Below, piece by piece: positions 1 to 6,522 of a DNA stretch of 14,521 nucleotides. Origin of the DNA: DAOTWP01 sp034435675 (GTDB lineage Bacteria; Chloroflexota; Anaerolineae; Aggregatilineales; Phototrophicaceae); assembly GCA_034435675.1 (NCBI GenBank), contig DAOTWP010000201.1, positions 1 through 14,521 on the forward strand, in the 5' to 3' direction. A model generated the notes under the pieces. It saw nothing but the letters and a program-made list of their open reading frames with translations. It was not told the DNA's origin and did not search any database. Each line of letters starts with the position of its first letter. Position 1 is the first letter of the stretch. Position numbers and translations under genes: made by a program.

Positions 1-13
1 CGGCAATTGGGTT

Positions 14-69
14 GCTCCCCTCTCCTGGTGCCGAAGGCACGGTCGGGAGCGGGGTTGGGGGTGAGGGCT
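14..69. repeat. GC-rich intergenic hairpin element
   Basis: A pyrimidine-rich left half and purine-rich right half fold back on each other. The inner stem pairs 28-32 with 36-40 around a GAA loop. An outer stem pairs 17-25 with 46-54 with one mismatch. The element ends in a G-rich run and a gtgagggct tail. Elements of this general look are common between genes in Chloroflexota genomes; that assignment is from memory of style, not from a search. It lies more than 200 bases before the first gene. Confidence 0.45.
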
Positions 70-116
70 GGACAAGGGCAGCGGGCGTCATACTCATCTT
101 GTCCGTATAATAGGTT

Positions 117-181
117 CTAAGCGCAGCGCATGTCCGCCTTTGTTCTCCGTATTTAATCGTTAAAGCGCACAATCCCCTTGT
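117..181 (+). repeat. 65-bp interspersed repeat, copy A
   Basis: First of three copies of a 65-bp sequence running from ctaagcgcagcgca to ccccttgt. It matches copy C (8679-8743) at 62 of 65 positions and the reverse complement of copy B (2896-2960) at 60 of 65. Similarity fades beyond the core, though a cggatag motif (191-197) recurs near other copies. It lies between the hairpin element and the first permease gene and has no reading frame of note. Apart from this repeat, the hairpin at 14-69 and a weak promoter candidate, the first 318 bases hold nothing else I can name. Confidence 0.8.
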
Positions 182-261
182 CCGGGTTTGCGGATAGATA
201 CGGATCTCATCGCAGGTCGTCCCTGCACGTTACACCCTGTCTGCTGCTGTGTCCTGCGCGG

Positions 262-267
262 TACAAT
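262..267 (+). promoter_or_regulatory. Candidate -10 box for the sugar ABC permease pair
   Basis: TACAAT (5 of 6 to the sigma-70 consensus) lies 51 bases before the preferred ATG at 319. No good -35 box stands at 16-18 bases upstream, so this is weak. A better TATAAT at 106-111 also lacks a clear -35 box and sits more than 200 bases from the gene, at the edge of repeat copy A. The permeases may instead be transcribed from genes upstream of the window. Confidence 0.25.
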
Positions 268-318
268 CCGCCTGCATGGGCGCTTTCGCCTGCCGCCTAG
301 TCCCCGGAGCTTGTGCCA

Positions 319-1275
319 ATGGATGTTTCCGCCCGCTCTGTTGAACTCGCCCCAGCCGTTGTGATGACCGGCACTGCCCGCAAATCACTGGCAGCGCGGC
401 TGTTTCCTTATCTGCTCGTCGCGCCGACGCTGCTGTTCGTCATCCTGTTCACGCTCTACCCGGCCGCACAGGCGCTGATCAGCAGCTTCTACGCGCGTGC
501 GACGGTTAACGATGCCCCGGCGTTTGTTGGACTGCAAAATTACGCCGACCTGTTCGACCCGGCGCATGTCATCGGCAGCCAGTTCCCCAGGATTTTGGGC
601 AACAGCTTCATTTTTGCGCTGGCAACGGTGGTTGTTGCAGTGCCGCTGGCGCTGCTGTTCGCTATGCTGCTCAACCGCGCGATTCGTGGGCTGGGCTGGT
701 GGCGCTTTGCGGTGGTTTATCCTGCGCTGCTGCCGGTCATCGGCGCGGCGAGCATCTGGGCGTTTTTGTTTGCCGACCAGATCGGCTTGATCAACACGGT
801 GCTGCGCAGCATCCCGCGCCTGCAAACGGTCAACTGGCTGGGCGACCCGGACGTGGTGCTGCTGGCGGTGATCGTGGTTAACATCTGGAAGCAGACCGGC
901 TACTATATGCTGTTTTATCTGGCAGGTTTGCAGGGTATCCCGCGTGATATCTATGAGGCGGGCAAACTGGACGGCACGAGTCTGTGGCAGGAATTTCGCT
1001 TTCTCACGCTGCCGCTGCTGCGCCGCACCACGCTGTTTATTCTGGTGGTCGCCTTCACCTTCGCTTTCCAGACAGTGGAGCAGCTTCAGGTATTGGGGCA
1101 GGGCAACCCCGGCAACCGCGCCAACCTGCTGCTGTATTACATCTTCCAGAATCGCGGCGAAGACCTCAACGCCGGGCATATCAGCGCGATGACGGTGATC
1201 CTGGTGGCGATTGTGCTGGTCTTTACCATCAGCAATTTTGTGTTCTTTGAGCGCGGCGGACGCGAGGAGGCGTAA
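319..1275 (+). CDS. Sugar-type ABC transporter permease, MalF/UgpA-like
   Basis: One of two integral membrane subunits of a carbohydrate importer (binding-protein-dependent permease, MalF/UgpA side). Of about 318 residues, the first 25 are soluble and about six hydrophobic helices follow; the first spans roughly residues 27-52. The cytoplasmic EAA loop that contacts the ATPase is clear at residues 213-219 (EAGKLDG), followed by a typical LTLPLL stretch. I chose ATG 319 over the in-frame GTG at 313 because a GGAG at 306-309 is 9 bases from the ATG but only 3 from the GTG. The next permease gene starts 5 bases after its stop, so the two are an operon. The substrate cannot be told from the sequence; no binding protein or ATPase gene is in the window, so they are either upstream or shared. 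Confidence 0.9.
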   Translation: MDVSARSVELAPAVVMTGTARKSLAARLFPYLLVAPTLLFVILFTLYPAAQALISSFYARATVNDAPAFVGLQNYADLFDPAHVIGSQFPRILGNSFIFALATVVVAVPLALLFAMLLNRAIRGLGWWRFAVVYPALLPVIGAASIWAFLFADQIGLINTVLRSIPRLQTVNWLGDPDVVLLAVIVVNIWKQTGYYMLFYLAGLQGIPRDIYEAGKLDGTSLWQEFRFLTLPLLRRTTLFILVVAFTFAFQTVEQLQVLGQGNPGNRANLLLYYIFQNRGEDLNAGHISAMTVILVAIVLVFTISNFVFFERGGREEA

Positions 1276-1280
1276 GCAGC

Positions 1281-2816
1281 ATGACGATGACGACTGCCCC
1301 CACGGCGCGCAGACTGAACCTGACTCGTATGGATGTGATTGGACTGGCGGCAGTGCTGCTGCTGCTGTTCGCCTTCGCGCTGCTGCCCTGGGTCAGTGCG
1401 GCGGGCAGCGTGCCTCCGGTAGCAGGCGGCTTTTCGCTGAGCGCAATCCAGGTGCTGAATACTGACGATGCTACACGCGGCGAACTGAATCTGTTCATTC
1501 TGCTGAACAGCTACCCGCGTAGTGTGGATCGCGCGCGGCTGCGCGACCTGCTGCCGGAGGGCGCGGAAACGCTGGCGCTGGCAGATTTGTATACGCTGCT
1601 GCGGGACGGCACGCTGAGCATCGCCGATTTGTTCCGTTCCCTGCCGGATGACGCCCCGGCAGATCTGGACGCTCTGATTGCCCGCGAACCTGTGCCCGGT
1701 GTGCCGCTGTCGCTGCTGGCGGTAATCGGGCTGGCGGCGGCGGCGCTGCCGTTGATTCTGTGGGGCGCTGTGCAGCCCGCAGCGCACTCAGACCGGCGCA
1801 CCGTCGCCCAGTGGGCGGCGCTTGGTTGTGGCATGGGCGCGCTGCTGGCGTGGGGGCTGTATTTCTTCGGCAGCACGGTCACGGGCGGCACGGGGCTGCT
1901 GGTGGGTTTGCTGGCGCTGCTGCTGCTGATTATCTCGCGCATCACCTGGAACAAGCGCGCCGTCGCCGTGATTACGGTGCTGCTGGCGCTGCTGTGGCTG
2001 CTGCCGCTGGTGTTCACCGTGCTGATGAGCGTGCGTCCGGATAATGTCGCGCTCAACAGCGGCAACATTTTCTTCGCCTGCGCCAACGATGCCGGCAGCA
2101 GCGAGAATGCGCCGTCAGGGCTGGTCATCGCGGGCTGCACACTAACGGGCGACAACTACGCACGGGCGCTGTCGGTTGCACCCTGGGGGCGGTTGTATCT
2201 TAACAGCGTGGTCTTTGCGGCGGGCACGCTGGTCGTGCAGTTGGTCACGGTGACGATGGCGGGCTATGCCTTCGCACGGATACGCTTCCCTGGCAGAAAT
2301 CTGCTGCTGTTCGTCATTCTGCTGCAAATCATGATTCCGGCGGGCGTGCTGATCGTGCAGAATTTCCGGCTGGTGCGCGAGCTGGGCGTGTTCGATACGT
2401 ATATCGCGCTGATGATGCCTTACTGGGGGTCGGCGTTTGGGGTGCTGCTGCTGCGGCAGACCTTCCGCGAGGTACCTATCGAACTCGAAGAAGCGGCGCG
2501 CATTGACGGGGCGACCTGGACGCAGGTCATGCGCCATGTGTATGTCCCGCTGTCCATCCCGGCGTATCTGTCCTTCGCGCTGGTCAGCATCAGCAGCCAC
2601 TGGAACGAGTTCCTATGGCCCTTTATGGTCACGCGCAGCAACGATGTGCGCCCGCTGACGATTGGCTTGAATATCCTGTACCAGCAGACAGACAGCGGCG
2701 TGTCGTACAGTGTGCTGATGGCGGGCACGATTCTGGTGATTGCCCCGCTGGTGCTGCTGTTCATGCTGTTCCAGAAGCGCTTTATCGAGAGCTTTGCCAG
2801 CAGCGGGCTGAAGTAG
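1281..2816 (+). CDS. Sugar-type ABC transporter permease, MalG/UgpE-like, with a large N-terminal extension
   Basis: The partner permease of the preceding gene. The canonical MalG/UgpE part is about residues 223-511. It has its own helices, the EAA loop at 404-410 (EAARIDG), and a typical C-terminal end (RFIESFASSGLK). The family is usually about 270-300 residues; this protein has 511. The extra 222 residues contain a helix near 18-38, a soluble loop of about 100 residues rich in Leu and Asp (39-140), and three more hydrophobic helices near 143-165, 175-197 and 203-221. No frameshift or stop separates this part from the permease. A GAGGAGG Shine-Dalgarno (1264-1270) lies 10 bases before ATG 1281, inside the end of the previous gene, implying coupled translation. 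The function of the extension is unknown. It may be a regulatory or assembly module, or a fused small membrane protein. Confidence 0.88.
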   Translation: MTMTTAPTARRLNLTRMDVIGLAAVLLLLFAFALLPWVSAAGSVPPVAGGFSLSAIQVLNTDDATRGELNLFILLNSYPRSVDRARLRDLLPEGAETLALADLYTLLRDGTLSIADLFRSLPDDAPADLDALIAREPVPGVPLSLLAVIGLAAAALPLILWGAVQPAAHSDRRTVAQWAALGCGMGALLAWGLYFFGSTVTGGTGLLVGLLALLLLIISRITWNKRAVAVITVLLALLWLLPLVFTVLMSVRPDNVALNSGNIFFACANDAGSSENAPSGLVIAGCTLTGDNYARALSVAPWGRLYLNSVVFAAGTLVVQLVTVTMAGYAFARIRFPGRNLLLFVILLQIMIPAGVLIVQNFRLVRELGVFDTYIALMMPYWGSAFGVLLLRQTFREVPIELEEAARIDGATWTQVMRHVYVPLSIPAYLSFALVSISSHWNEFLWPFMVTRSNDVRPLTIGLNILYQQTDSGVSYSVLMAGTILVIAPLVLLFMLFQKRFIESFASSGLK

Positions 2817-2828
2817 GGCAGTGCCTAT

Positions 2829-2850
2829 GGGGCGAAGCATGTGTCGCCCC
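2829..2850. repeat. Hairpin element after the permease operon
   Basis: Arms ggggcga (2829-2835) and tcgcccc (2844-2850) pair perfectly around an 8-base loop, 13 bases after the permease stop. No T-run follows on the plus strand, so it is not a standard intrinsic terminator, though it could stabilise the mRNA 3' end. Read on the minus strand it begins gtaggggcga, like the palindromic repeats at 8287-8342 and 8602-8657, so it probably belongs to the same family. Confidence 0.55.
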
Positions 2851-2895
2851 TACGAGTGAGACACTAACAACCTATCCATAAACCGGTTTTCCTGA

Positions 2896-2960
2896 ACAAG
2901 GGCATTGTGCGCTTTAACGATTAAATGCGGAGAACAGGGGAGGACATGCGCTGCGCTTAG
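2896..2960 (-). repeat. 65-bp interspersed repeat, copy B (inverted)
   Basis: The reverse complement matches copy A at 60 of 65 bases. The similarity to copy C continues past the core: ttgttcagg, then a run of A, then ggttta, is shared between B (down to about 2880) and C (up to about 8761). It fills the space between the convergent permease and ABC-2 genes. An imperfect inverted repeat flanks it: the ccggttttcctgaacaaggg side (from 2883) against cccttgtccgggtttacgg (about 2981-2999). The whole 2880-3003 stretch therefore looks like a small MITE-like unit. Confidence 0.75.
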
Positions 2961-2967
2961 TCCTCCC

Positions 2968-3003
2968 AAACTGCATCATCCCCTTGTCCGGGTTTACGGA
3001 TAG
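2968..3003 (+). repeat. Partial repeat module (outer end of the repeat family)
   Basis: The stretch aaactgcatcatccccttgt followed by ccgggtttacggata resembles the right end of copy A (about 166-197). It also matches the reverse complement of 8482-8512, which begins with the same aaactgcat. It overlaps the region just after the ABC-2 permease stop and is one arm of the imperfect inverted repeat around copy B. Confidence 0.5.
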
Positions 3004-3006
3004 CTG

Positions 3007-3861
3007 CTAAGCGTGGATGTCACGCCGCTGGAAGGCGAACACTGCCAGCGCGAACAGGATTATGGTCGCGGCAGTCAGCAGCAGGAAGTCGCCCCACTGA
3101 ATGCCTTCATTCATAATCGTCACCGAACGATGATAGGTGTAGAACGATAGATACTTGAGTGTGCCCAGCGCGTCAGTTGCCACTGTTGAAAGAGTCGTCA
3201 CCAGATACGAGCCGACGATCAGCACGCCCGTCAGCGCGCCTGCCAGAAAACGCGAGCGCAGCAGCGTCGCCAGAAACAGCGCGATTGCCGCGATCAACAC
3301 GGAAATCGGCACCATTGCCAGTGTGCTTGCCGCAATCTGGCTGAAGCTGATGGTCATTTCCGGCGTCAGCGCAATACCGAGCACGGCGAAGGCGCTGTTG
3401 ATCACCAGCAGCAGCACGACGATCACGATGATTGCCAGAAACTTCTCCGTGACCAACTGCCAGCGCGGGGTCGGCGTCGTCAGCAGCAAATCCAGCGTGC
3501 CGCGATCTTCTTCCCCGGCAGTCGCGCCAATACCCAGCAGCACCATGTAGATGGCGATATACAGCGGCGTGAACGCCACGACATAGATGGCATAAAAGCC
3601 CGGCGGAGTCAGGAATGCCGCCGCGTCTGCCGCGTCACCCAGGAACGCGCGGTAGATCGGGCTTTCCAGCATTTGCGCCATGCCTTCAAACTGCGTGATG
3701 GTCGGGAAAAGCAGAATCACAAACAGCGTGAACAAGCCAATCACGATGCCCCAGCCGAGAACAATCCAGCGGGCATCGCGCAGCGAACGCCAGAAAATAA
3801 CGCCGCGGCTGGTGAGCGCGCCGCGCGTCTCAAGGCTGCCATTCATGGTTTTGCTGGTCAT
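3007..3861 (-). CDS. ABC-2 type transporter, membrane subunit
   Basis: Membrane half of an ABC exporter, working with the ATPase encoded just upstream. The 284 residues start with a polar stretch and then have about six hydrophobic segments. The region after the second membrane segment carries the typical ABC-2 motif (AGEEDRGTLDLLLTTP), a cytoplasmic coupling element that includes a Glu and an Arg. The start codon overlaps the ATPase stop as ATGA (3858-3861), which fixes the start and implies translational coupling. Families of this shape export drugs, lantibiotics, lipids or polysaccharide, or act in gliding and cell-envelope functions. The substrate is not evident. No terminator hairpin with a T-run is seen after its stop; the repeat at 2880-3003 comes next. 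Confidence 0.88.
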   Translation of the reverse strand: MTSKTMNGSLETRGALTSRGVIFWRSLRDARWIVLGWGIVIGLFTLFVILLFPTITQFEGMAQMLESPIYRAFLGDAADAAAFLTPPGFYAIYVVAFTPLYIAIYMVLLGIGATAGEEDRGTLDLLLTTPTPRWQLVTEKFLAIIVIVVLLLVINSAFAVLGIALTPEMTISFSQIAASTLAMVPISVLIAAIALFLATLLRSRFLAGALTGVLIVGSYLVTTLSTVATDALGTLKYLSFYTYHRSVTIMNEGIQWGDFLLLTAATIILFALAVFAFQRRDIHA

Positions 3862-4775
3862 GCTTTTGCCTCCCCGTAATATTCCAGGAAAATCTCCTCA
3901 AGGCTGGGTTCGACGTATTCCATATCCACGACGTGATACTGTGCCGCCGTCTTAATCACCGGGTCCAGTTCCCCGTTGACGCGCAGGCGCACACTGCCGT
4001 TGAACACCGTCACATCGGACACGCCGGGCAGTTGCGCAAAACTTTCCCGGTTGACACTCGCGCTCGCGCCATCTGCCAGATGCAGCGTCATCCAGCGGAA
4101 GCGCACCTGCTTGAGTTCGCTGATGCGCTGCACGGTTTCCAGTTCGCCGCTGCGCAAAATGCCCACCCGGTCGCAGATATGCTCGACTTCCGGCAGGATG
4201 TGCGAGGACATAAACACCGTGCGTCCCTCGTTGCGCACTTCCTGCATCAGTTTGTTGAACGTCTGCTGCACCAGCGGATCCAGCCCATTGGTCGGCTCAT
4301 CCAGAATCAGCAGTTCGGGTTTGTGCATCAGCGCCTGAATCAGCCCCAGTTTGCGCTTCATACCGGAGGAGTAATCGCCCACACGGCGGGTCATGTCCAG
4401 ATCCAGCCGTTCTGCCAGTTCGCCCACGTATTGACGATCCAGCCCGCCGCGCAGCCCGCCCAGATAGGCGACGGTCTGCCAGCCGTTCAGGTGCCGCCAC
4501 AAGCCCAGCTCACCCGGCAGAAAGCCAATGCGCGGGTGCAGCGCAAGTCGCTCGCGCTGGACATCCAGTCCGAGGATATGGGCGCTGCCCGCACTGGGGC
4601 GGATCAAATCCAGCAGCAGACGGATGGTGGTCGACTTGCCCGCGCCGTTGGGTCCCAGATAGCCGAAGATTTCACCCTGCTGCACATCCAGATGCAAATC
4701 CTTGAGGGCGTGAATGCTGCCGTAATGTTTCGTCAGCCCGTTGATCGACATCACCACCTGATTTGTTCGGTTCAT
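3858..4775 (-). CDS. ABC transporter ATP-binding protein (ABC-2 exporter)
   Basis: Cytoplasmic ATPase driving the exporter. All core elements are visible in the 305 residues: Walker A GPNGAGKST at 41-49, signature SSGMK near 136-140 (in place of LSGGQ, common in this subfamily), Walker B LLILDE at 155-160, a D-loop (NGLDP), and an H-loop in SSHILPEVEH. The Q-loop position reads FLPGE without Gln, as in many ABC-2 ATPases of the NatA/BcrA type. A C-terminal regulatory region of about 90 residues follows. I chose ATG 4775 because AAGGAG lies 7 bases before it; a longer reading from a TTG at 4811 adds 12 residues with no family match. It is the first gene of a two-gene operon with the membrane subunit. 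Confidence 0.92.
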   Translation of the reverse strand: MNRTNQVVMSINGLTKHYGSIHALKDLHLDVQQGEIFGYLGPNGAGKSTTIRLLLDLIRPSAGSAHILGLDVQRERLALHPRIGFLPGELGLWRHLNGWQTVAYLGGLRGGLDRQYVGELAERLDLDMTRRVGDYSSGMKRKLGLIQALMHKPELLILDEPTNGLDPLVQQTFNKLMQEVRNEGRTVFMSSHILPEVEHICDRVGILRSGELETVQRISELKQVRFRWMTLHLADGASASVNRESFAQLPGVSDVTVFNGSVRLRVNGELDPVIKTAAQYHVVDMEYVEPSLEEIFLEYYGEAKA

Positions 4776-4831
4776 ACCGAGTCTCCTTAATCCAGGTGAA
4801 ACGCTGCTCAATCAGGTGCGTCGGCTCATTT

Positions 4832-4845
4832 TTAGGCGCGCCTAA
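4832..4845. promoter_or_regulatory. 14-bp perfect palindrome, candidate operator of the ABC-2 operon
   Basis: ttaggcg followed directly by cgcctaa is a perfect inverted repeat, 56 bases before the ATPase start. It lies just downstream (minus strand) of a TATGAT -10-like box, where a repressor would block transcription. The ttagg/cctaa ends recall DtxR/IdeR-type half sites, but the centre does not match their consensus. Small transcription factors (GntR/YtrA, PadR, TetR) often control this exporter type. No regulator gene is adjacent, so the partner is unknown. Confidence 0.45.
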
Positions 4846-4857
4846 TTGCTATGTTGC

Positions 4858-4863
4858 ATCATA
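4858..4863 (-). promoter_or_regulatory. Candidate -10 box for the ABC-2 operon
   Basis: Read on the minus strand this is TATGAT (5 of 6 to the consensus). It is about 83 bases before the ATPase ATG and is followed within 13 bases by the palindrome at 4832-4845. No convincing -35 box is present at the normal distance, which would fit an activator-dependent or weak promoter. Confidence 0.35.
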
Positions 4864-4956
4864 CCACAAACTCGTGCGGGCGGAGAGGTTCCCCCCCCAG
4901 AAATTGGGGGCAGATTGCTGCCGCCAGTCAGCAGGTGGGCAGTGGTGCGTCCGCGT

Positions 4957-6231
4957 TCAGTTTTCCAGCGCCGCAACGATGAAACTGCGTCCCCAGGTGT
5001 TCCAACTGTTCGAGTCAATGCCGTTGCGTGTGCTGCCGCGATAACCTGTCTGTCCGTCGAGCAGTGTCAGGCGGAAGATGCCGCCTTCTGCCAGCGTAAT
5101 CACACCTGCGTGTGCCGCTGCGGTGCATATTGTGGAACTATCCGTGTAAACATCGGTGCCCCACAGCCGCCCCCCGGCGCAGTTCGCCGGGCACTGCACC
5201 ACCAGCGACGTGCCGGGCTGACCGATTATCGTCTGTCCCATGCTGGGGCACGTGAGCCGCAAATCCACCGGCACTGCCAGCGGCGTTGGCTCTATGCCGG
5301 GATCCGGGCTGCCCACGGGGGGCACGGTGATGCTGGGCACGGCGGTGCTGGGTCCGGCGGTGATGGACAGCGTCAGGCTGTAGCTGCCGGTGGTCGTGCC
5401 GTTCATCAGGTTCAGGCGGCTGGACAGAATCAGGTACGCCCCATCTGCGGGCAGCGTAAAGGCAATGCGCGCGCTGCCGCGATTGCGTGCGCCATCGCTG
5501 TTGACCGCCAGCACATCCTCAAGAAAGCCTTCACCCGTCAGCATCAGCAGGCTTTCCAGATTACCGCCGGTGACCGTCATGCTGATTAGAACTTCGTCAC
5601 CAGCACGCCCGCCGAAGCAGTACACCTGCATGTAGGCGCTGTGCAGGACTTCGCCTGTGACGGCTGCGCCATAACCGATCACGGAATTGCGGGTGGGCAG
5701 CGCGGCGCACAATGCCGCCGCTTCGTCGAGGGTGATGCCCGGATACGTGCTGGGACCTGCCAGGAGTTCGAGGCTGAGGACAAACCGCCCCGCCGTGCTG
5801 CCGTCTTCCGCGCCCGCGCGTGAGGCGATAATCAGGTACAGGCTGTCGGCGGGCAGCAGCAGTTCCAGCGCGGAGTCGGTGCTGCGCTCACTGCCACTGC
5901 TGCCGCTGTTGTTATTCTCGGCAATGATTTGCTCGGCGACGGTGTCTGCCAGCACCAGCAGGGTATCCAGATTGCCGCTGGTCGTGGTCATGCTGATACG
6001 TACACGATCACCCTGCCGTCCTTCAAAACAATAGCCATACAGGTAGTTTTCGCTGTCAATGCGTCGTCTGACGCTGTCGCCAAAAGCAATATCAAAAATA
6101 ATGCTGCCGTCTTCGCCCACCCGGTCACACGGGTTATCCCCCTGGGCGTGTGCCGCGAACGACGGCAGGGCGCTCCACGCCAGCAGGATGCTCAACAGCA
6201 GGGCAAGCGTTACTCCTCTTACCGGAATCAT
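4957..6231 (-). CDS. Secreted protein: signal peptide, two PPC domains, C-terminal LCCL domain
   Basis: A predicted exported protein of 424 residues. A signal peptide (hydrophobic about 7-22, likely cleavage near AHAQ, 27-30) is followed by two PPC-type beta-sandwich domains (about 35-155 and 165-300). Each carries a Cys near its start and another in a YCF motif, 33 residues apart in the first (Cys35, Cys68), suggesting a disulfide. After a Pro-rich linker comes an LCCL domain (about 330-424). Its marks are CPANC at 347-351, a WGTDVYTDSSTIC stretch ending at Cys369, AAAHAGVI, GYRGS, NGI and a final SF. LCCL domains are best known from animal extracellular proteins such as cochlin and Limulus factor C. 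No catalytic domain is seen, so a binding or adhesive role is most likely. ATG 6231 is preferred over ATG 6270: it gives a clean signal peptide and has a GAAAGAG upstream. Confidence 0.85.
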   Translation of the reverse strand: MIPVRGVTLALLLSILLAWSALPSFAAHAQGDNPCDRVGEDGSIIFDIAFGDSVRRRIDSENYLYGYCFEGRQGDRVRISMTTTSGNLDTLLVLADTVAEQIIAENNNSGSSGSERSTDSALELLLPADSLYLIIASRAGAEDGSTAGRFVLSLELLAGPSTYPGITLDEAAALCAALPTRNSVIGYGAAVTGEVLHSAYMQVYCFGGRAGDEVLISMTVTGGNLESLLMLTGEGFLEDVLAVNSDGARNRGSARIAFTLPADGAYLILSSRLNLMNGTTTGSYSLTLSITAGPSTAVPSITVPPVGSPDPGIEPTPLAVPVDLRLTCPSMGQTIIGQPGTSLVVQCPANCAGGRLWGTDVYTDSSTICTAAAHAGVITLAEGGIFRLTLLDGQTGYRGSTRNGIDSNSWNTWGRSFIVAALEN

Positions 6232-6314
6232 CAAGCACTCTTTCGTTGATTCTGCCTGCCAACCGTACATGGTCTAGCTGCTCGTGCCGCAGACGCTGTG
6301 CTGCGCATGCTTCC

Positions 6315-6320
6315 ATTATG
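6315..6320 (-). promoter_or_regulatory. Candidate -10 box for the PPC-LCCL gene
   Basis: On the minus strand this reads CATAAT (5 of 6), 83 bases before the chosen ATG at 6231. No clear -35 box is found. It lies in the 291-base divergent space between the PPC-LCCL gene and the four-PPC gene. Confidence 0.25.
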
Positions 6321-6412
6321 CCTCAAATCCGGGCGGTTGCCCCGTGCGAACCCGGCATTTCACAATATTTTTACGGCTGAATACGGCTGTTTGGGTGTAT
6401 AGTGAAACTGAC

Positions 6413-6464
6413 TGTGCCCACGGCACAAGGTAAACCGTAATAGCCGGAGCTGTGCCGGGCACAG
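6413..6464. promoter_or_regulatory. Two tandem TGTGCC/GGCACA dyads before the four-PPC gene
   Basis: The first dyad (6413-6427) pairs tgtgcc with ggcaca around three bases. The second (6450-6464) pairs ctgtgcc with ggcacag around one base. Their centres are 37 bases apart. Both sit downstream of a TATAGT box (6398-6403, no clear -35) and upstream of the Shine-Dalgarno, so they would be in the 5' leader. They could be a repeated protein-binding site or two small RNA hairpins; the repeated half-site word favours the former. Confidence 0.35.
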
Positions 6465-6522
6465 GGAGCGAGCAAATTTTCCGCTAATGTGTTTTGTCCA
6501 AATGATTCAAGGAGCGTTCTCG

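Noticed and set aside
385..1179. Long open frame on the minus strand opposite the first permease gene
   Set aside because: The translation is Gln/Arg/His-rich without domain pattern and mirrors the codon bias of the real gene on the plus strand; the plus-strand protein has clear permease motifs.
3933..4790. 285-residue open frame on the plus strand opposite the ABC ATPase
   Set aside because: It is the antisense shadow of a gene with Walker A, signature and Walker B motifs. Its own product is His/Gln-rich with no recognisable fold and no ribosome-binding site that stands out.
4891..4910. Run of eight C followed by a G-run, as a phase-variable tract or terminator
   Set aside because: The ccccca/tggggg stem is short and no T-run follows on the minus strand after the PPC-LCCL gene. 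A tract of eight can slip, but it lies outside any coding region and about 28 bases upstream of the -10 box, so there is no evidence of a switch.
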